From contig NZ_PVEN01000002.1 of NCBI RefSeq assembly GCF_002973525.1, positions 558,001 through 622,000 of the forward strand: DNA of 64,000 nt, written 5' to 3'. The stretch is from Paraburkholderia sp. BL21I4N1 (lineage in GTDB: Bacteria; Pseudomonadota; Gammaproteobacteria; Burkholderiales; Burkholderiaceae). This document shows positions 15,630 to 24,442 of this stretch, piece after piece. Position numbers and translations under genes: made by a program. The notes beneath the pieces were generated by a model. The model searched no databases, was not told where the DNA came from, and saw only the letters and a program-made list of their open reading frames with translations. The number at the start of each line of letters is the position of its first letter. Within the stretch, counting starts at the first letter, position 1.

Positions 15630-17390
15630 ACCTCTACAGTCCACAGGGTTCGCCGGACGGCACCTGGAGCTTCGCTCCGGCCTCGCCGGCCGGGCTGTCG
15701 GTCGTACGTTCGCGCTCGCCGCGCGGGCGGCTGAAGGTTCCGACCGTTGAGAGAAGATGAACCCCGGATCGGTTGGATGGGTCTGTACAGATACAGGGAC
15801 ACGACGGCTAGGGCCGTGTGAAGGTCTTCCATCCGGGGGAGGGTCGGACGTGCGGTTGGCCCGTGGCGTTGTACCGGGGATCGGGGGTGAAGGGGATGGC
15901 CCAGGCGGGCGCTGCTCGACGCGCCGGGCGCGATCGGTTGAGCGCCATGGAAGGAAGGAGGGCACCCCGCGCACGCACGACCGGTCCTGGTCCAGCATCA
16001 CCGGCACCGCTGCGCGGGCGGGGGACGTGCGTTCGCTTCGCGGCACCTGCGCGGACGGCGCAACTCCTCCCGGTTCCCGGCCCCTGACGGGGCTCGGATA
16101 CCGGTCGCGTTGACGCCCCATGTCCACGCGACGGTGCCGCTCCGCGACCATGCGCGCTCGACCACCACCACCGGGCAGACGTTCGACCCCAGAGCGACGG
16201 CGAGGCTCACCGGGGTACGGCGACCCACGGAACCCGCACCGTCGTACCGCACCGAGGGCGCGTCCCGGTCGTGCGTGCGCACGCCTGGAAAGGGTGACGG
16301 AAGGCGAAGGGCATGCGGCGGACGGGGTGCAGGCTTACCCGTGCCAATGCACATGTCATACCGGTCAACGGGGCGTGACCGGGGGCGCTGCGCGCGGGCG
16401 CGGTTCGACCAACCCCAGGTCGCACCGCACGACCCGTCCACGCGTTGCGTTGGTGAGAATGCCAGCGTCATACCGGGCACAGGGGCATGACCCGGGGGTG
16501 CTGCGGGGCGCGAGCGTCCGGTGTACGTACACGCGGAGCGACGCACCCGAACCCCCGACAGACGGAGGCGGACCCCCTCGCTGACGCGAGCAACCCCAAC
16601 ACCGTAACGTCCGCCCGGACCCGGCGACGCGTCGCCACGACCCGATGGGGCAGGGTCGCGCTGCACGCTGCGCGCGCACCGGCACGTCCAGGCAACGGCG
16701 CACAGCCACCCCGGACCCCCACCGTCGTACCGCGTCGGCGTCACGCTGGGCGTTCCGTACCGCACGGCGACGGGCACCCCCACCGGGCAGCGGAGCAACG
16801 CTCCCCGGTACAGCAACGGCGCACCCCAACGGCGAGCGTTCGTTCGAGAGGCAGGGGCGGGTCCGAACGCTGAAGGCGACACCGAACGGCGAACACCGAT
16901 GGAAGGAGGCTGTCCCAGGTGCGAGAGGAAGGGGCGGGCACAGGGACAGCGGAGCGCACAGGTAGAGCGAGGATGTGCGCTGGGGGGGGGAAGCGAGGGG
17001 GTACTGCGAGAGCGGAAAAGCGGTGAAGCGTCGTGCGGAGCACTCTGGTTGCGGGGATTGCGACGTCACTCCTCCTCGAGTGGAAAAACGTGAAGACGTA
17101 CTCGGGGGAGAGACTGCGCAAATCCTGCAACGACACACCCTTCGCACCGTTGGTGTTTAAGAACCTACCCCTAAAACCACCGCCATCGCCTTGCTGGGCT
17201 TGGCTCGGCTGCTTATGCAACGCATAAGCAAAAAGCGCAAAGCACCACGCAGAGCCCCGTCCAGCAAGGCTCAATCTGCATAAGGTGCTTATGCAAGTCG
17301 ACCGTTCGTCGGCTGGTTTCGCCAAACGCTGGACAAACGGCTGGGACCTGCCATGTTGGGTCATCACCACTTCCAACAGGAGCGCCCAAC
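15630..17390. other. Long non-coding tract with repeats and candidate oriT
   Basis: About 1.7 kb without a credible gene; open frames here are low-complexity by-products of high GC. An imperfect direct repeat begins GTCATACCGG at about 16355 and again at about 16468. ACCGTCGTACCGC appears near 16228 and 16720. A near-match to the palindrome (GTGCCAATGCAC, 16341-16352) lies inside. The right end (17180-17310) has nested inverted repeats and GTCGACCGTTCGTC. It lies immediately upstream of the mobilization genes. Confidence 0.5.
17185..17310. other. Candidate origin of transfer (oriT)
   Basis: An outer inverted repeat CCTTGCTGG / CCAGCAAGG (about 17189-17197 and 17262-17270) encloses the perfect arm pair GCTTATGC-AAC-GCATAAGC (about 17211-17229). 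A third TGCTTATGCAA lies at about 17286-17296, directly before GTCGACCGTTCGTC (17297-17310). In R388-type MOBF systems oriT precedes the trwA-trwB-trwC genes; the same order follows here. No nic site can be named from sequence alone. Confidence 0.4.
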
Positions 17391-17876
17391 ATGCCTCGCA
17401 CCCGCACCGTCCGAAGCCTCGCTGAAAACAGCCAGAGCGATCGCAGCGCGACGCGCAACGGCAAGACCCTCGGCATCTACGTCTCCAACGCGGAGGCCGC
17501 ACGTGTCGAGGAGGAGCGCCAGGCGGCCGGATTCGACAGCACGAACCGTCTGTTGCGCGACTTGCTCTTCGGCTACCTCGACGGTCGCGACCAGCTCGAA
17601 GGGTTGCGTGCAGATCTGCTGGACGTGGTGACCCACACGATCGAGGGGGCGGTCCCGCTGATGTCCGATGCCGTTTCCTCCAAGACCGAGGAAAGCGTCC
17701 GCGTGGCGTTGGGCGACACCAGCCGTTCCGAACGGGACGCTCGGGCCAAGCTGCAGCTCAAAGTCGAAAACCTGTCCAACACCGTCGTGGCGGAGATCGA
17801 GAAGATCGACGCGAAGTTCAAGGCGATCAACGACACGTTGGTGGCGATCCAGAAGGCCCTGGCCGCCAAGGCCTAA
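17391..17876 (+). CDS. RHH accessory mobilization protein (TrwA-like by position)
   Basis: 161 residues. Residues about 24-65 show a ribbon-helix-helix pattern (GKTLGIYVSNAEAARVEEERQ ... LLRDLLFGYL). The rest is a long helical, coiled-coil-like region (KLQLKVENLSNTVVAEIEKID ...), suitable for oligomerisation. In MOBF plasmids such as R388 the accessory protein TrwA is a small RHH protein encoded right next to oriT, binding it and helping the relaxase. The gene lies between the candidate oriT and the ATPase gene, 26 nt upstream of the latter, so the role fits. Sequence similarity to TrwA itself was not tested. Confidence 0.6.
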   Translation: MPRTRTVRSLAENSQSDRSATRNGKTLGIYVSNAEAARVEEERQAAGFDSTNRLLRDLLFGYLDGRDQLEGLRADLLDVVTHTIEGAVPLMSDAVSSKTEESVRVALGDTSRSERDARAKLQLKVENLSNTVVAEIEKIDAKFKAINDTLVAIQKALAAKA

Positions 17877-17902
17877 CACCGGCGACATCACGGAGGAGAC
17901 AC

Positions 17903-20497
17903 GTGAAGACGATCGCACTGGCGGTACTCAAGATGCTGGGCGTTCCCAAAGCCCAGCCCCCGAAGTCAGCAGAACCCCAACCCGTCCAGCCCGTCTTTCC
18001 GTTGACGGAAGACCGTGCCCTGGCACCCTTTATCGTTCCCGCCGAGATTGACCTGACCAAACCGATGGCGGGTCAGGTGCTCCTGGCGTACACCAAGCCG
18101 GGCTCGGCGGACGGGAAGAACCCGCCCGTCGAACTCCTCCTGACGTTTCGAGACGCGACCACCTCGGTCGCCGTCTTGGGCGGCACCGGGACGGGCAAGA
18201 CCACCGGCGCCGGCATTCCGCTGCTGAAGCGGCTGCACGACGCACGCGTGGCCATGCTCGTGACCGACGTGGTGAAGGGCGACTACGCGAACGTCTGCCG
18301 ACGCCTGGACCGCACCGTGATCCTGGGACCGGCCAGCGACACCATGCCCTGCAACCTCCTGGCGGGCTGGTCCGACCAGAAGCTGCGCGACTTCCTGACG
18401 CTGTACAGCTCCAAGGTGAAGGGCGGAGAGGCTTACTGGGGGAGCGAGGGCGTGACCGACGCGGTGCTGATCGCACGGTTCATCCGGAACGTGGAGCGCC
18501 GGGAGCCCACCTTGGCGGACCTGTTCCACTACCTCAACGAGCCGTTGAAGTTCGTGGCGCGCTACAAGCTGGCCCATCGGTTCCAAGCGCTCTACACCAC
18601 CGACGAGCAGCGCGAGGCGGCGGCGGACACGCTGGCGGCGCTGCGTTCCCGGGAGACCGGGGCTTACGTGTTCTCGATGCTGCACTTCGCCAAGGACCCG
18701 TCGGCGAAGAAGGGCAAGACCACGGACATCATCACCCAGGTGGGCAGCGCATCCCCGACCAAGGTTTCGATGGTGACGACCGACGACGCCAAGATTTTCG
18801 AGCAGTACGCTTGGCACGTGGCCAGCCTGCTGACCATCACCCGTCCGTTCTACGAGAACCCGAAACTGCGGCGGGCCTTCTGCGCGGACGTGGCCACCGG
18901 GATCGACTGGTTCGACCTGGTGTACGTACAGCAGCAGTTCATCGTCCTGGAAATGCCCACCCACACGTACGGCGACGCGGCGCTGTTCGTCGCCGAGATC
19001 CTCCGGATGCAATACCACGACGTTATCCGGTCCTCGCAGGACTTCCGGGACGCCCTAGTGGTGGAGGGCAAGCGCGTGGTGTACGGCGTGGACCGTTTCA
19101 CCGGCGAGCTGCACGACGAGTTCCAAAAGATCCTCACGGCGGACGGGTCCAGCATGGACGACTCCAACTGGATCGACATTTCCCGGGGCTACGGCCACAT
19201 CAACATCGTCCTGACCCAGAGCATCACCTCGCTGCACGGCAAGGCCAGGAACCACTTCGCGGTCGAGGCCTTCGTCCAGAACTGCTGCAACGTGGTGTGC
19301 CTGCCGACCATCGACGAGCGCACGCTGCACTACGTCGAGACCTTGGCCGGGCGCGCGGCGACCACCGTGCGCGAGCACCTGGTGACCCGCACGGGCCGCG
19401 AGGCGTTCGTCTACTTTGCCAGCGCGTCCATGAACGGCGGCGACACCTGGTCGGGCCTGGTGGAGATCGGCACCTCGCGGTTCCCGCACATGCGGCACAC
19501 CGTCATGCAGGAGATCATGGGTCGCCCGACGCTGATGCGCGCGGCGACTACTGTTCCGGTTGCGCCGATCGAGGAGACCCGGGTTCCCCAATCGACGGAC
19601 GAGATCACCGGCCGGGTGTTTTGCGTGACCACGGCGGCGATCAACTCGGACGGGTTCCTGGACTTCAAGAAGCGGTTGACCAGAGGCGGCCATACGATCA
19701 CGGACACCGTCCGGATGAAGGCGGCGAAGGAGGGCGTGGACTCCAGCGGCCACCTGGCGGAGGCGCTGGACCGGCTGGACGCGCTGTATCTGAACAAGGG
19801 CGACATCGTGGCGATCGTGCGCGGCGGCGGGGACGTGAAGAACGGGCAGTTCGACACCTACAACGCGCCGGACAGCGTGGCGGCCCTGGAAACCCTGCGC
19901 GAACGCGGGGTCTTCGTGGTGGTCGGGGTCGGGCACAGCGCCAACGACGACTGGGCGATCCACCGGGCGTGCGACCACGTGTGCGACGTGCCCTACCACG
20001 CGGGCGAGGTGGTGGCGCACCTGCTCGACAAGCTGCAGTCGGCGTCGAACGAGGCGAACGTGGTGCTCGCCCGGATGGGCGGTATCACGCTTACCAAGGG
20101 CGTCGCCAGCGACACGCCGGAACCGCAACCCAAGCCGCTGGTGAAGCCGTTGGTGGGCGACCAGGCAGAGGCTGCGGCGGAAAGCGCGCCGGCCACCGCA
20201 GCGGTCGAGGAACCCATCGACCCGCCGTGGGACCCGCTCCCGCGCGTCGGGGCGGTGCAGAACGTCCGGCCGGCGGTCCAGCCCGATCCGTTCGACGAAC
20301 CCGGCGCCCCGTCCGTGTCCAGCCCCGTGGCGGCCCGTGCGGCAGCGGCACCGTCCGTTTCGGCGGAATCGCCCCGTGCCCTGGCACATGCTAAGGTGAA
20401 GAAGCCGAGCTGGTACGCCGGGGTGGGCTCACGGGACGACCAGGACATTCAGCGGATCATTTCCGAGCTGGACGACCCGGTCGACGGCAACGACTGA
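17903..20497 (+). CDS. VirD4/TraD-like ATPase fused to an exonuclease VII large-subunit-like domain
   Basis: 864 residues from a GTG start with a GGAGGAG site. Residues about 50-520 form a VirD4/TrwB-type motor: Walker A GGTGTGKTT (93-101), later HDEFQK and INIVLTQS, the motor's Walker B-like and sensor motifs. No N-terminal membrane helix is present. Residues about 568-710 resemble the catalytic core of exonuclease VII large subunit (XseA): IVRGGGD (Arg640) and VGVGHSAND (His678) correspond to RGGG(S) and VGHE-T-D, with one extra residue between the His and Asp. The tail (710-864) is proline/alanine-rich. GTGCCCTGGCAC occurs inside the gene at 18015 and 20376. A DNA-pumping motor joined to a nuclease-like module within a mobilization operon is unusual. 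Confidence 0.7.
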   Translation: MKTIALAVLKMLGVPKAQPPKSAEPQPVQPVFPLTEDRALAPFIVPAEIDLTKPMAGQVLLAYTKPGSADGKNPPVELLLTFRDATTSVAVLGGTGTGKTTGAGIPLLKRLHDARVAMLVTDVVKGDYANVCRRLDRTVILGPASDTMPCNLLAGWSDQKLRDFLTLYSSKVKGGEAYWGSEGVTDAVLIARFIRNVERREPTLADLFHYLNEPLKFVARYKLAHRFQALYTTDEQREAAADTLAALRSRETGAYVFSMLHFAKDPSAKKGKTTDIITQVGSASPTKVSMVTTDDAKIFEQYAWHVASLLTITRPFYENPKLRRAFCADVATGIDWFDLVYVQQQFIVLEMPTHTYGDAALFVAEILRMQYHDVIRSSQDFRDALVVEGKRVVYGVDRFTGELHDEFQKILTADGSSMDDSNWIDISRGYGHINIVLTQSITSLHGKARNHFAVEAFVQNCCNVVCLPTIDERTLHYVETLAGRAATTVREHLVTRTGREAFVYFASASMNGGDTWSGLVEIGTSRFPHMRHTVMQEIMGRPTLMRAATTVPVAPIEETRVPQSTDEITGRVFCVTTAAINSDGFLDFKKRLTRGGHTITDTVRMKAAKEGVDSSGHLAEALDRLDALYLNKGDIVAIVRGGGDVKNGQFDTYNAPDSVAALETLRERGVFVVVGVGHSANDDWAIHRACDHVCDVPYHAGEVVAHLLDKLQSASNEANVVLARMGGITLTKGVASDTPEPQPKPLVKPLVGDQAEAAAESAPATAAVEEPIDPPWDPLPRVGAVQNVRPAVQPDPFDEPGAPSVSSPVAARAAAAPSVSAESPRALAHAKVKKPSWYAGVGSRDDQDIQRIISELDDPVDGND

Positions 20498-20573
20498 CCA
20501 CCCACCGGCAGGGCGCCCGCTCCCGCGTCCTGCCGGTTCGACCCGGGAGCGTACCTGTACAGGAGGTGTTGCG

Positions 20574-21023
20574 ATGGGCATGTGGAAGAGCAGCGAGCAG
20601 GAGGGGCTGTCCGAGGTGCCGACGGAGGGGGAGAGCCCGTCGGTGGTTGAGCTGGAGCACAACCTGGCGGCGCAACTGGGCACGTTGCCGGAGGGGAACC
20701 GGAAGGCCACCGCGTCGTTGCTGCTGAACGCGATTCGGACCCGGTCCACGGTCGTGCGGATCCGGGCGTTCGTCGCGATGGGCAAGGAGCACTGGATGGG
20801 CCACGACGACCACGTGCGGATCACGCGGGCCCGGTGGCGCTACTGGTCGTTGCCGCGCGACGTGGTGGGGCGCCACGACGAACCGATGACCGTTCAGGAC
20901 GTGTCCGAACCGTCCGATCGCCAGGCGGAGGAGAGCTGGGCCCACCTGCTGGTGCGGTGCTACGCGCTCCCGATGGGGGTGATCGTGCTGGTGGCGACCC
21001 TCGGCTACCTCGCGCTCCGCTGA
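20574..21023 (+). CDS. Tail-anchored small membrane protein
   Basis: 149 residues with an AGGAGG site before the ATG. The soluble N-terminal part is acidic then helical (ATASLLLNAIRTRSTVVRIRAF). A single strong hydrophobic segment (LPMGVIVLVATLGYLAL) ends one residue before the C-terminus, so the protein is probably tail-anchored in the inner membrane. It sits between the ATPase-ExoVII fusion and the coupling protein, with a 76-nt gap. It might attach the soluble ATPase to the membrane, but this is inferred from position. Confidence 0.6.
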   Translation: MGMWKSSEQEGLSEVPTEGESPSVVELEHNLAAQLGTLPEGNRKATASLLLNAIRTRSTVVRIRAFVAMGKEHWMGHDDHVRITRARWRYWSLPRDVVGRHDEPMTVQDVSEPSDRQAEESWAHLLVRCYALPMGVIVLVATLGYLALR

Positions 21024-21047
21024 TCCCGCCTTGGTACGGCTGAATCC

Positions 21048-21281
21048 GTGCCAGGGCACACCTCCCTCCCGTGACACCCCCAACCCCATCCCGGCGCGGG
21101 GGCTGGTTTCAAAACCCCTGCTGACGCCCGTTTCCGGCGACCGATGCTCGGCCCGGGCCCATGGGCGTCAGCGGGATCGCCCGGTCCCGACCGGGTGGGG
21201 TTTCACCGCCTCCGGGGGTAACTTGCGTAACGCTCCGCGGCGGCTACCCTGGATCTTCCCATACGGCAGGAGGACCAGGGC
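21048..21281 (+). promoter_or_regulatory. Promoter region of the coupling-protein gene
   Basis: GTGCCAGGGCAC at 21048-21059; promoter TTGCGT (21223-21228), 16-nt spacer, TACCCT (21245-21250) followed by GGA; GCAGGAGGACC ribosome-binding site before ATG 21282. The palindrome lies 164 nt upstream of the -35 box. Confidence 0.55.
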
Positions 21282-23852
21282 ATGGCCAAGATCGTTCACT
21301 GGGCGGCGTTCAAGCCGCCGGCCAACCTGGCACCCGACCAGCCGTACCGTTTGATCGGCAGCGCCGTCGTAGGTGGTGCGGTCATCGGGACCGTGGCGGG
21401 GGCTGTGTCCATGGCCGTGGAATGGTTGGTCGCGACCAAGACCGGCGCTCTGGGCGGTGTCAGCCACATGGGCCTGGCCAAGCACGCGCTCTACTGGTTT
21501 GAAACCTTTCTGCACCGCGAACTGGGCAACCACCCGTTCGCTGACAACGTGGCCGCCTACCAGGCCGGGCTCGACCAGATGAACTGGTGGTTCATTAAGG
21601 GGAAGGCGGCGCTGGCGGCGGTGCCTGGCCTCGCGGTCGGCGCTTACATCACCGCGAAGATGAGCACGATCTACTGCAACAGCCGGCACCTCACCGGCAT
21701 GCAGTTCCACGACGGGAAGGATGCGGTGAAGCTCGCCGAGCAGGCGGTGCTCGAACTGAACGGCGACCAGCCCCCGTTCCTCCCGCTGCACCCGGGCCTG
21801 ACCTGGCTCAGCCAACAGGCGTGGAGCACGTCGGCGATCATCATGGGCGCTGCCGGCGCCGGTAAGAGCGCGATCCTGGCCCACCTCACGTACGAGGCGA
21901 TGGTCCAGAACGTCTTCATGGTCATCATGGACGCCAAGGGCACGCAGTCCCATGTGATCCAGACGATCAACAAGAAGCTCGGGCGCTCGTCGGCGAACGT
22001 GGCGACCATCAGCCCGTTCTCCGACCGCGATGCGGCTTGGGACATCGGACGAGACCTCGTGCGGGAGGAAGACGCCACCGTGTTCGCCAACGCGTACGTG
22101 CCGGCGTCGAAGGACCCGATGTGGTCCGAGGGCGCGCGGGGCATCCTGCGGGCCATCGTGTTGGCGCTGATCGTCGAGTACCGCGTGGCGTGCGCCCGTG
22201 CGGAAGAGCTGGGCGTCGAGAAGCCCAAGCCCTGGCACTGGGGCCACCTCTCGTTCCGGATCATGTCGGCGATGAAGGACATCTACGCCTGGGCGGCGGA
22301 GCACGACCCGGGGACCGCCCAGCTCATCGCCGACTACGAGAAGAGCAACACGGTGAAGAGCTTCGAGGTCACGTTCCGCACGTTCTGCCAGGACATCCAC
22401 AAGCTGGGCAAGGCGTGGGGCGAACCGGCGGAAGGTCAGCCGAAGCGCCGTCGCGTGTCGCTGCGGCTGTTCGTCGACCGGGTGGAGCGCAAGGGCCGCA
22501 AGGGCGTGCACCAGATCGTCCTGCGCAACAACCTGGAATACAAGTCCCTGACCAAGGGCTACCTGCTGGCGATGCACGCGTTTCTGACGGCGAAGATGCT
22601 CAGCCTGAACGACAACCCTACGGACGGCACCGGCCGCACGCTCCTGTTCATGGAGGACGAGTTCACCAGCCAGGGCAAAAAGGAGTCGATTTTCGACGCG
22701 CTCGAACTGGGCCGATCGAAGGGCATGGTCCACGTGATCGCGGTGCAGACTGAGGACGCGTTGATCGAGCTGTACGGTCAGGAGGGCCGGGGCCGGATCT
22801 CGGGCAACACCACGATCAAAATCCTGGGACGGGCAGCGGCGCCGGAGATGGGCGCGCAGATGGCCGCCAACTTCCCGAAGCGCACGGTGCAGGTCACGCA
22901 CCCGGGGCGTCCTGCGGCGAAGGGCCAGCCGGAGACCCCCACCACCTACGAGAGCGTCGAGGTGCCGGTGATCCGTCCGGAGGTGTTGTCGTCCACCCGG
23001 GACATGGGCAAGCAGCGCGCGTCCTGGCTGGGCAGGCGCCCGGCCGGCATCAAGGCGGTGGTGCGGATCGGCGCGGACCTCTACCACCTGTTGTGGCCGT
23101 TCATCGAGAAGGACAAGATGCCGTCGGCGTCGGACGCGAGCACGCCCCCGTTGGCCGCCTGGTTGGTGGGTGGAAAGGTGCCGGCGTTGAGCGACTACAA
23201 GCCGATGATCCAGGTCGAGAAGCTCAAGGCGGACCGCGACGCGGCAGCAGCAGCGACCGCCGAGATTCCGCCCGCCACCACGAGCACCGCTTCCGGTGGT
23301 GTGGACCTCGACGCGATGCTCGAGGGGAGCATGGCCACCCAGGGCGAGCGCGGCCCCGAACTCACGGGATCGAGCGACCCCGATTCGACCACTACCCTGG
23401 CGTACCGCCCGCTGTCCCCGATGGAGCTGTACGAGCTGGAAATGCAGCGCAAGAAGGAGACGGTGGTGGAGACCGTGGAGGTGGACGTCGAACGCGACAG
23501 CGAGGAGTACCAGCACGCCATGGTCGACGCCGCGAACCTGCAGCGGGAGCAGGAACGCCGCGGGGACTGGCACGACCCGGGCGAGATGGACGAGTCGGCC
23601 TCCCTCCTGCTCGAAGCGGTCGCGGGCCAGGTGGCGGAGGCGGTGATCCCCGGTGGGCACCTGGTCCTGGAAGGCTTGAAGCTCGCCGAGGGCGCGCAGG
23701 GCCCGGCGAAAAACGTGGAGAACGTGATCGACAACCAGACGGGCGAGGTCCGCACGGTGACGGTGGTCGCGCCGAAGAAGCAGATCACCACCGTCCGGCA
23801 GGTGTCGGTGCGCACGCAGGCCCCGGAGAACGAGCCCGAGCGCTCGCTCTGA
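21282..23852 (+). CDS. Type IV coupling protein (TraD/TrwB/VirD4 family)
   Basis: 856 residues. Two N-terminal hydrophobic segments (about residues 25-50 and 108-125) flank a periplasm-like loop, as in VirD4-type coupling proteins. Walker A GAAGAGKS lies at 189-196 and the Walker B region LLFMEDEF at about 454-461. The C-terminal 200 residues are acidic and low-complexity. Such proteins form a hexameric inner-membrane motor that docks the relaxase-DNA complex on the type IV secretion channel. It lies between the accessory ATPase and the relaxase, the trwB position in an R388-like order. No channel genes are in the window, so transfer must use genes further left or a helper. Confidence 0.85.
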   Translation: MAKIVHWAAFKPPANLAPDQPYRLIGSAVVGGAVIGTVAGAVSMAVEWLVATKTGALGGVSHMGLAKHALYWFETFLHRELGNHPFADNVAAYQAGLDQMNWWFIKGKAALAAVPGLAVGAYITAKMSTIYCNSRHLTGMQFHDGKDAVKLAEQAVLELNGDQPPFLPLHPGLTWLSQQAWSTSAIIMGAAGAGKSAILAHLTYEAMVQNVFMVIMDAKGTQSHVIQTINKKLGRSSANVATISPFSDRDAAWDIGRDLVREEDATVFANAYVPASKDPMWSEGARGILRAIVLALIVEYRVACARAEELGVEKPKPWHWGHLSFRIMSAMKDIYAWAAEHDPGTAQLIADYEKSNTVKSFEVTFRTFCQDIHKLGKAWGEPAEGQPKRRRVSLRLFVDRVERKGRKGVHQIVLRNNLEYKSLTKGYLLAMHAFLTAKMLSLNDNPTDGTGRTLLFMEDEFTSQGKKESIFDALELGRSKGMVHVIAVQTEDALIELYGQEGRGRISGNTTIKILGRAAAPEMGAQMAANFPKRTVQVTHPGRPAAKGQPETPTTYESVEVPVIRPEVLSSTRDMGKQRASWLGRRPAGIKAVVRIGADLYHLLWPFIEKDKMPSASDASTPPLAAWLVGGKVPALSDYKPMIQVEKLKADRDAAAAATAEIPPATTSTASGGVDLDAMLEGSMATQGERGPELTGSSDPDSTTTLAYRPLSPMELYELEMQRKKETVVETVEVDVERDSEEYQHAMVDAANLQREQERRGDWHDPGEMDESASLLLEAVAGQVAEAVIPGGHLVLEGLKLAEGAQGPAKNVENVIDNQTGEVRTVTVVAPKKQITTVRQVSVRTQAPENEPERSL

Positions 23853-23881
23853 GGCGGGTCGAAAAATCCCCGGGTGCGGGG

Positions 23882-23909
23882 TTGACGCGCCTGGGGGACC
23901 CGCTAGGTT
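23882..23909 (+). promoter_or_regulatory. Promoter (TTGACG-N16-TAGGTT)
   Basis: TTGACG (23882-23887), 16-nt spacer, TAGGTT (23904-23909), 32 nt before the ATG at 23942; same -35 and spacer as the 9.5 and 11.5 kb promoters. Confidence 0.6.
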
Positions 23910-23941
23910 TGGGTACATCCCAACCACCGACGGAGGCGACC

Positions 23942-24310
23942 ATGGCCACCTGGCATCTCATCAACCTGTTCCTGCTGGGCGTCGTCCTGCTGCTCAGCGT
24001 GGCGAGCCTTGTGGTCGAGTTCAACCCGAACCAGGAGTACGGGGTCGACACCGACGACGTGCAGCGCATCGTCAGCATTGCGGCGTGCAGCGTGGTCATG
24101 GCCTGGTTCAGCCACGGGTGGTGGCAAGCCCCGGTGTCCGTGGCCCTCCTGGTCATCGCATTCTTCACCTACGCATTTCTGGAGAGCGACGTTCGGGCGC
24201 TGCGCAATCGGAAGAAGCGCGTGGCCGAGGCGTGGGCCAAGATCCGCGCCGGTCAGGAAGCCCACGAAAGCGCTGCGCAGCATCCGGACGAGGCGACCGA
24301 AACCGACTGA
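23942..24310 (+). CDS. Small inner-membrane protein between coupling protein and relaxase
   Basis: 122 residues; CGGAGGCGACC precedes the ATG. Two or three hydrophobic helices are visible: residues 5-26 (LINLFLLGVVLLLSVASLVV), about 42-58, and 65-80 (VSVALLVIAFFTYAFL). A charged cytoplasmic tail ends in acidic residues. It has its own promoter and is followed by the relaxase promoter. Position suggests a membrane factor of the mobilization apparatus or an entry-exclusion-type protein, but no motif confirms either. Confidence 0.6.
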   Translation: MATWHLINLFLLGVVLLLSVASLVVEFNPNQEYGVDTDDVQRIVSIAACSVVMAWFSHGWWQAPVSVALLVIAFFTYAFLESDVRALRNRKKRVAEAWAKIRAGQEAHESAAQHPDEATETD

Positions 24311-24342
24311 TCCAGCGGGGCGGGCTCGCGCATGGGGGGCGC

Positions 24343-24442
24343 TTGACGCCCTCATTTTCGTCAGTAACCTGGATCCAACTCGGCGATTTTGGCCTTCGAA
24401 CCATCCGTGCCAGGGCACAGACATACTATATAGGAGGGAAGC
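24343..24442 (+). promoter_or_regulatory. Relaxase promoter with downstream palindrome
   Basis: TTGACG (24343-24348), 16-nt spacer, TAACCT (24365-24370) then GGA. GTGCCAGGGCAC lies at 24407-24418, downstream of the predicted start point and just before the TAGGAGGGA ribosome-binding site, a position expected to repress by blocking transcription or covering the 5' leader. Confidence 0.65.

Noticed and set aside
18811..20394. 527-codon frame inside the ATPase-ExoVII gene in another frame
   Set aside because: Low-complexity Arg/Gly sequence; it overlaps a supported gene throughout.
21168..23927. 919-codon open frame antisense to the coupling protein
   Set aside because: No motif, no ribosome-binding site, and it covers a gene with intact Walker motifs.
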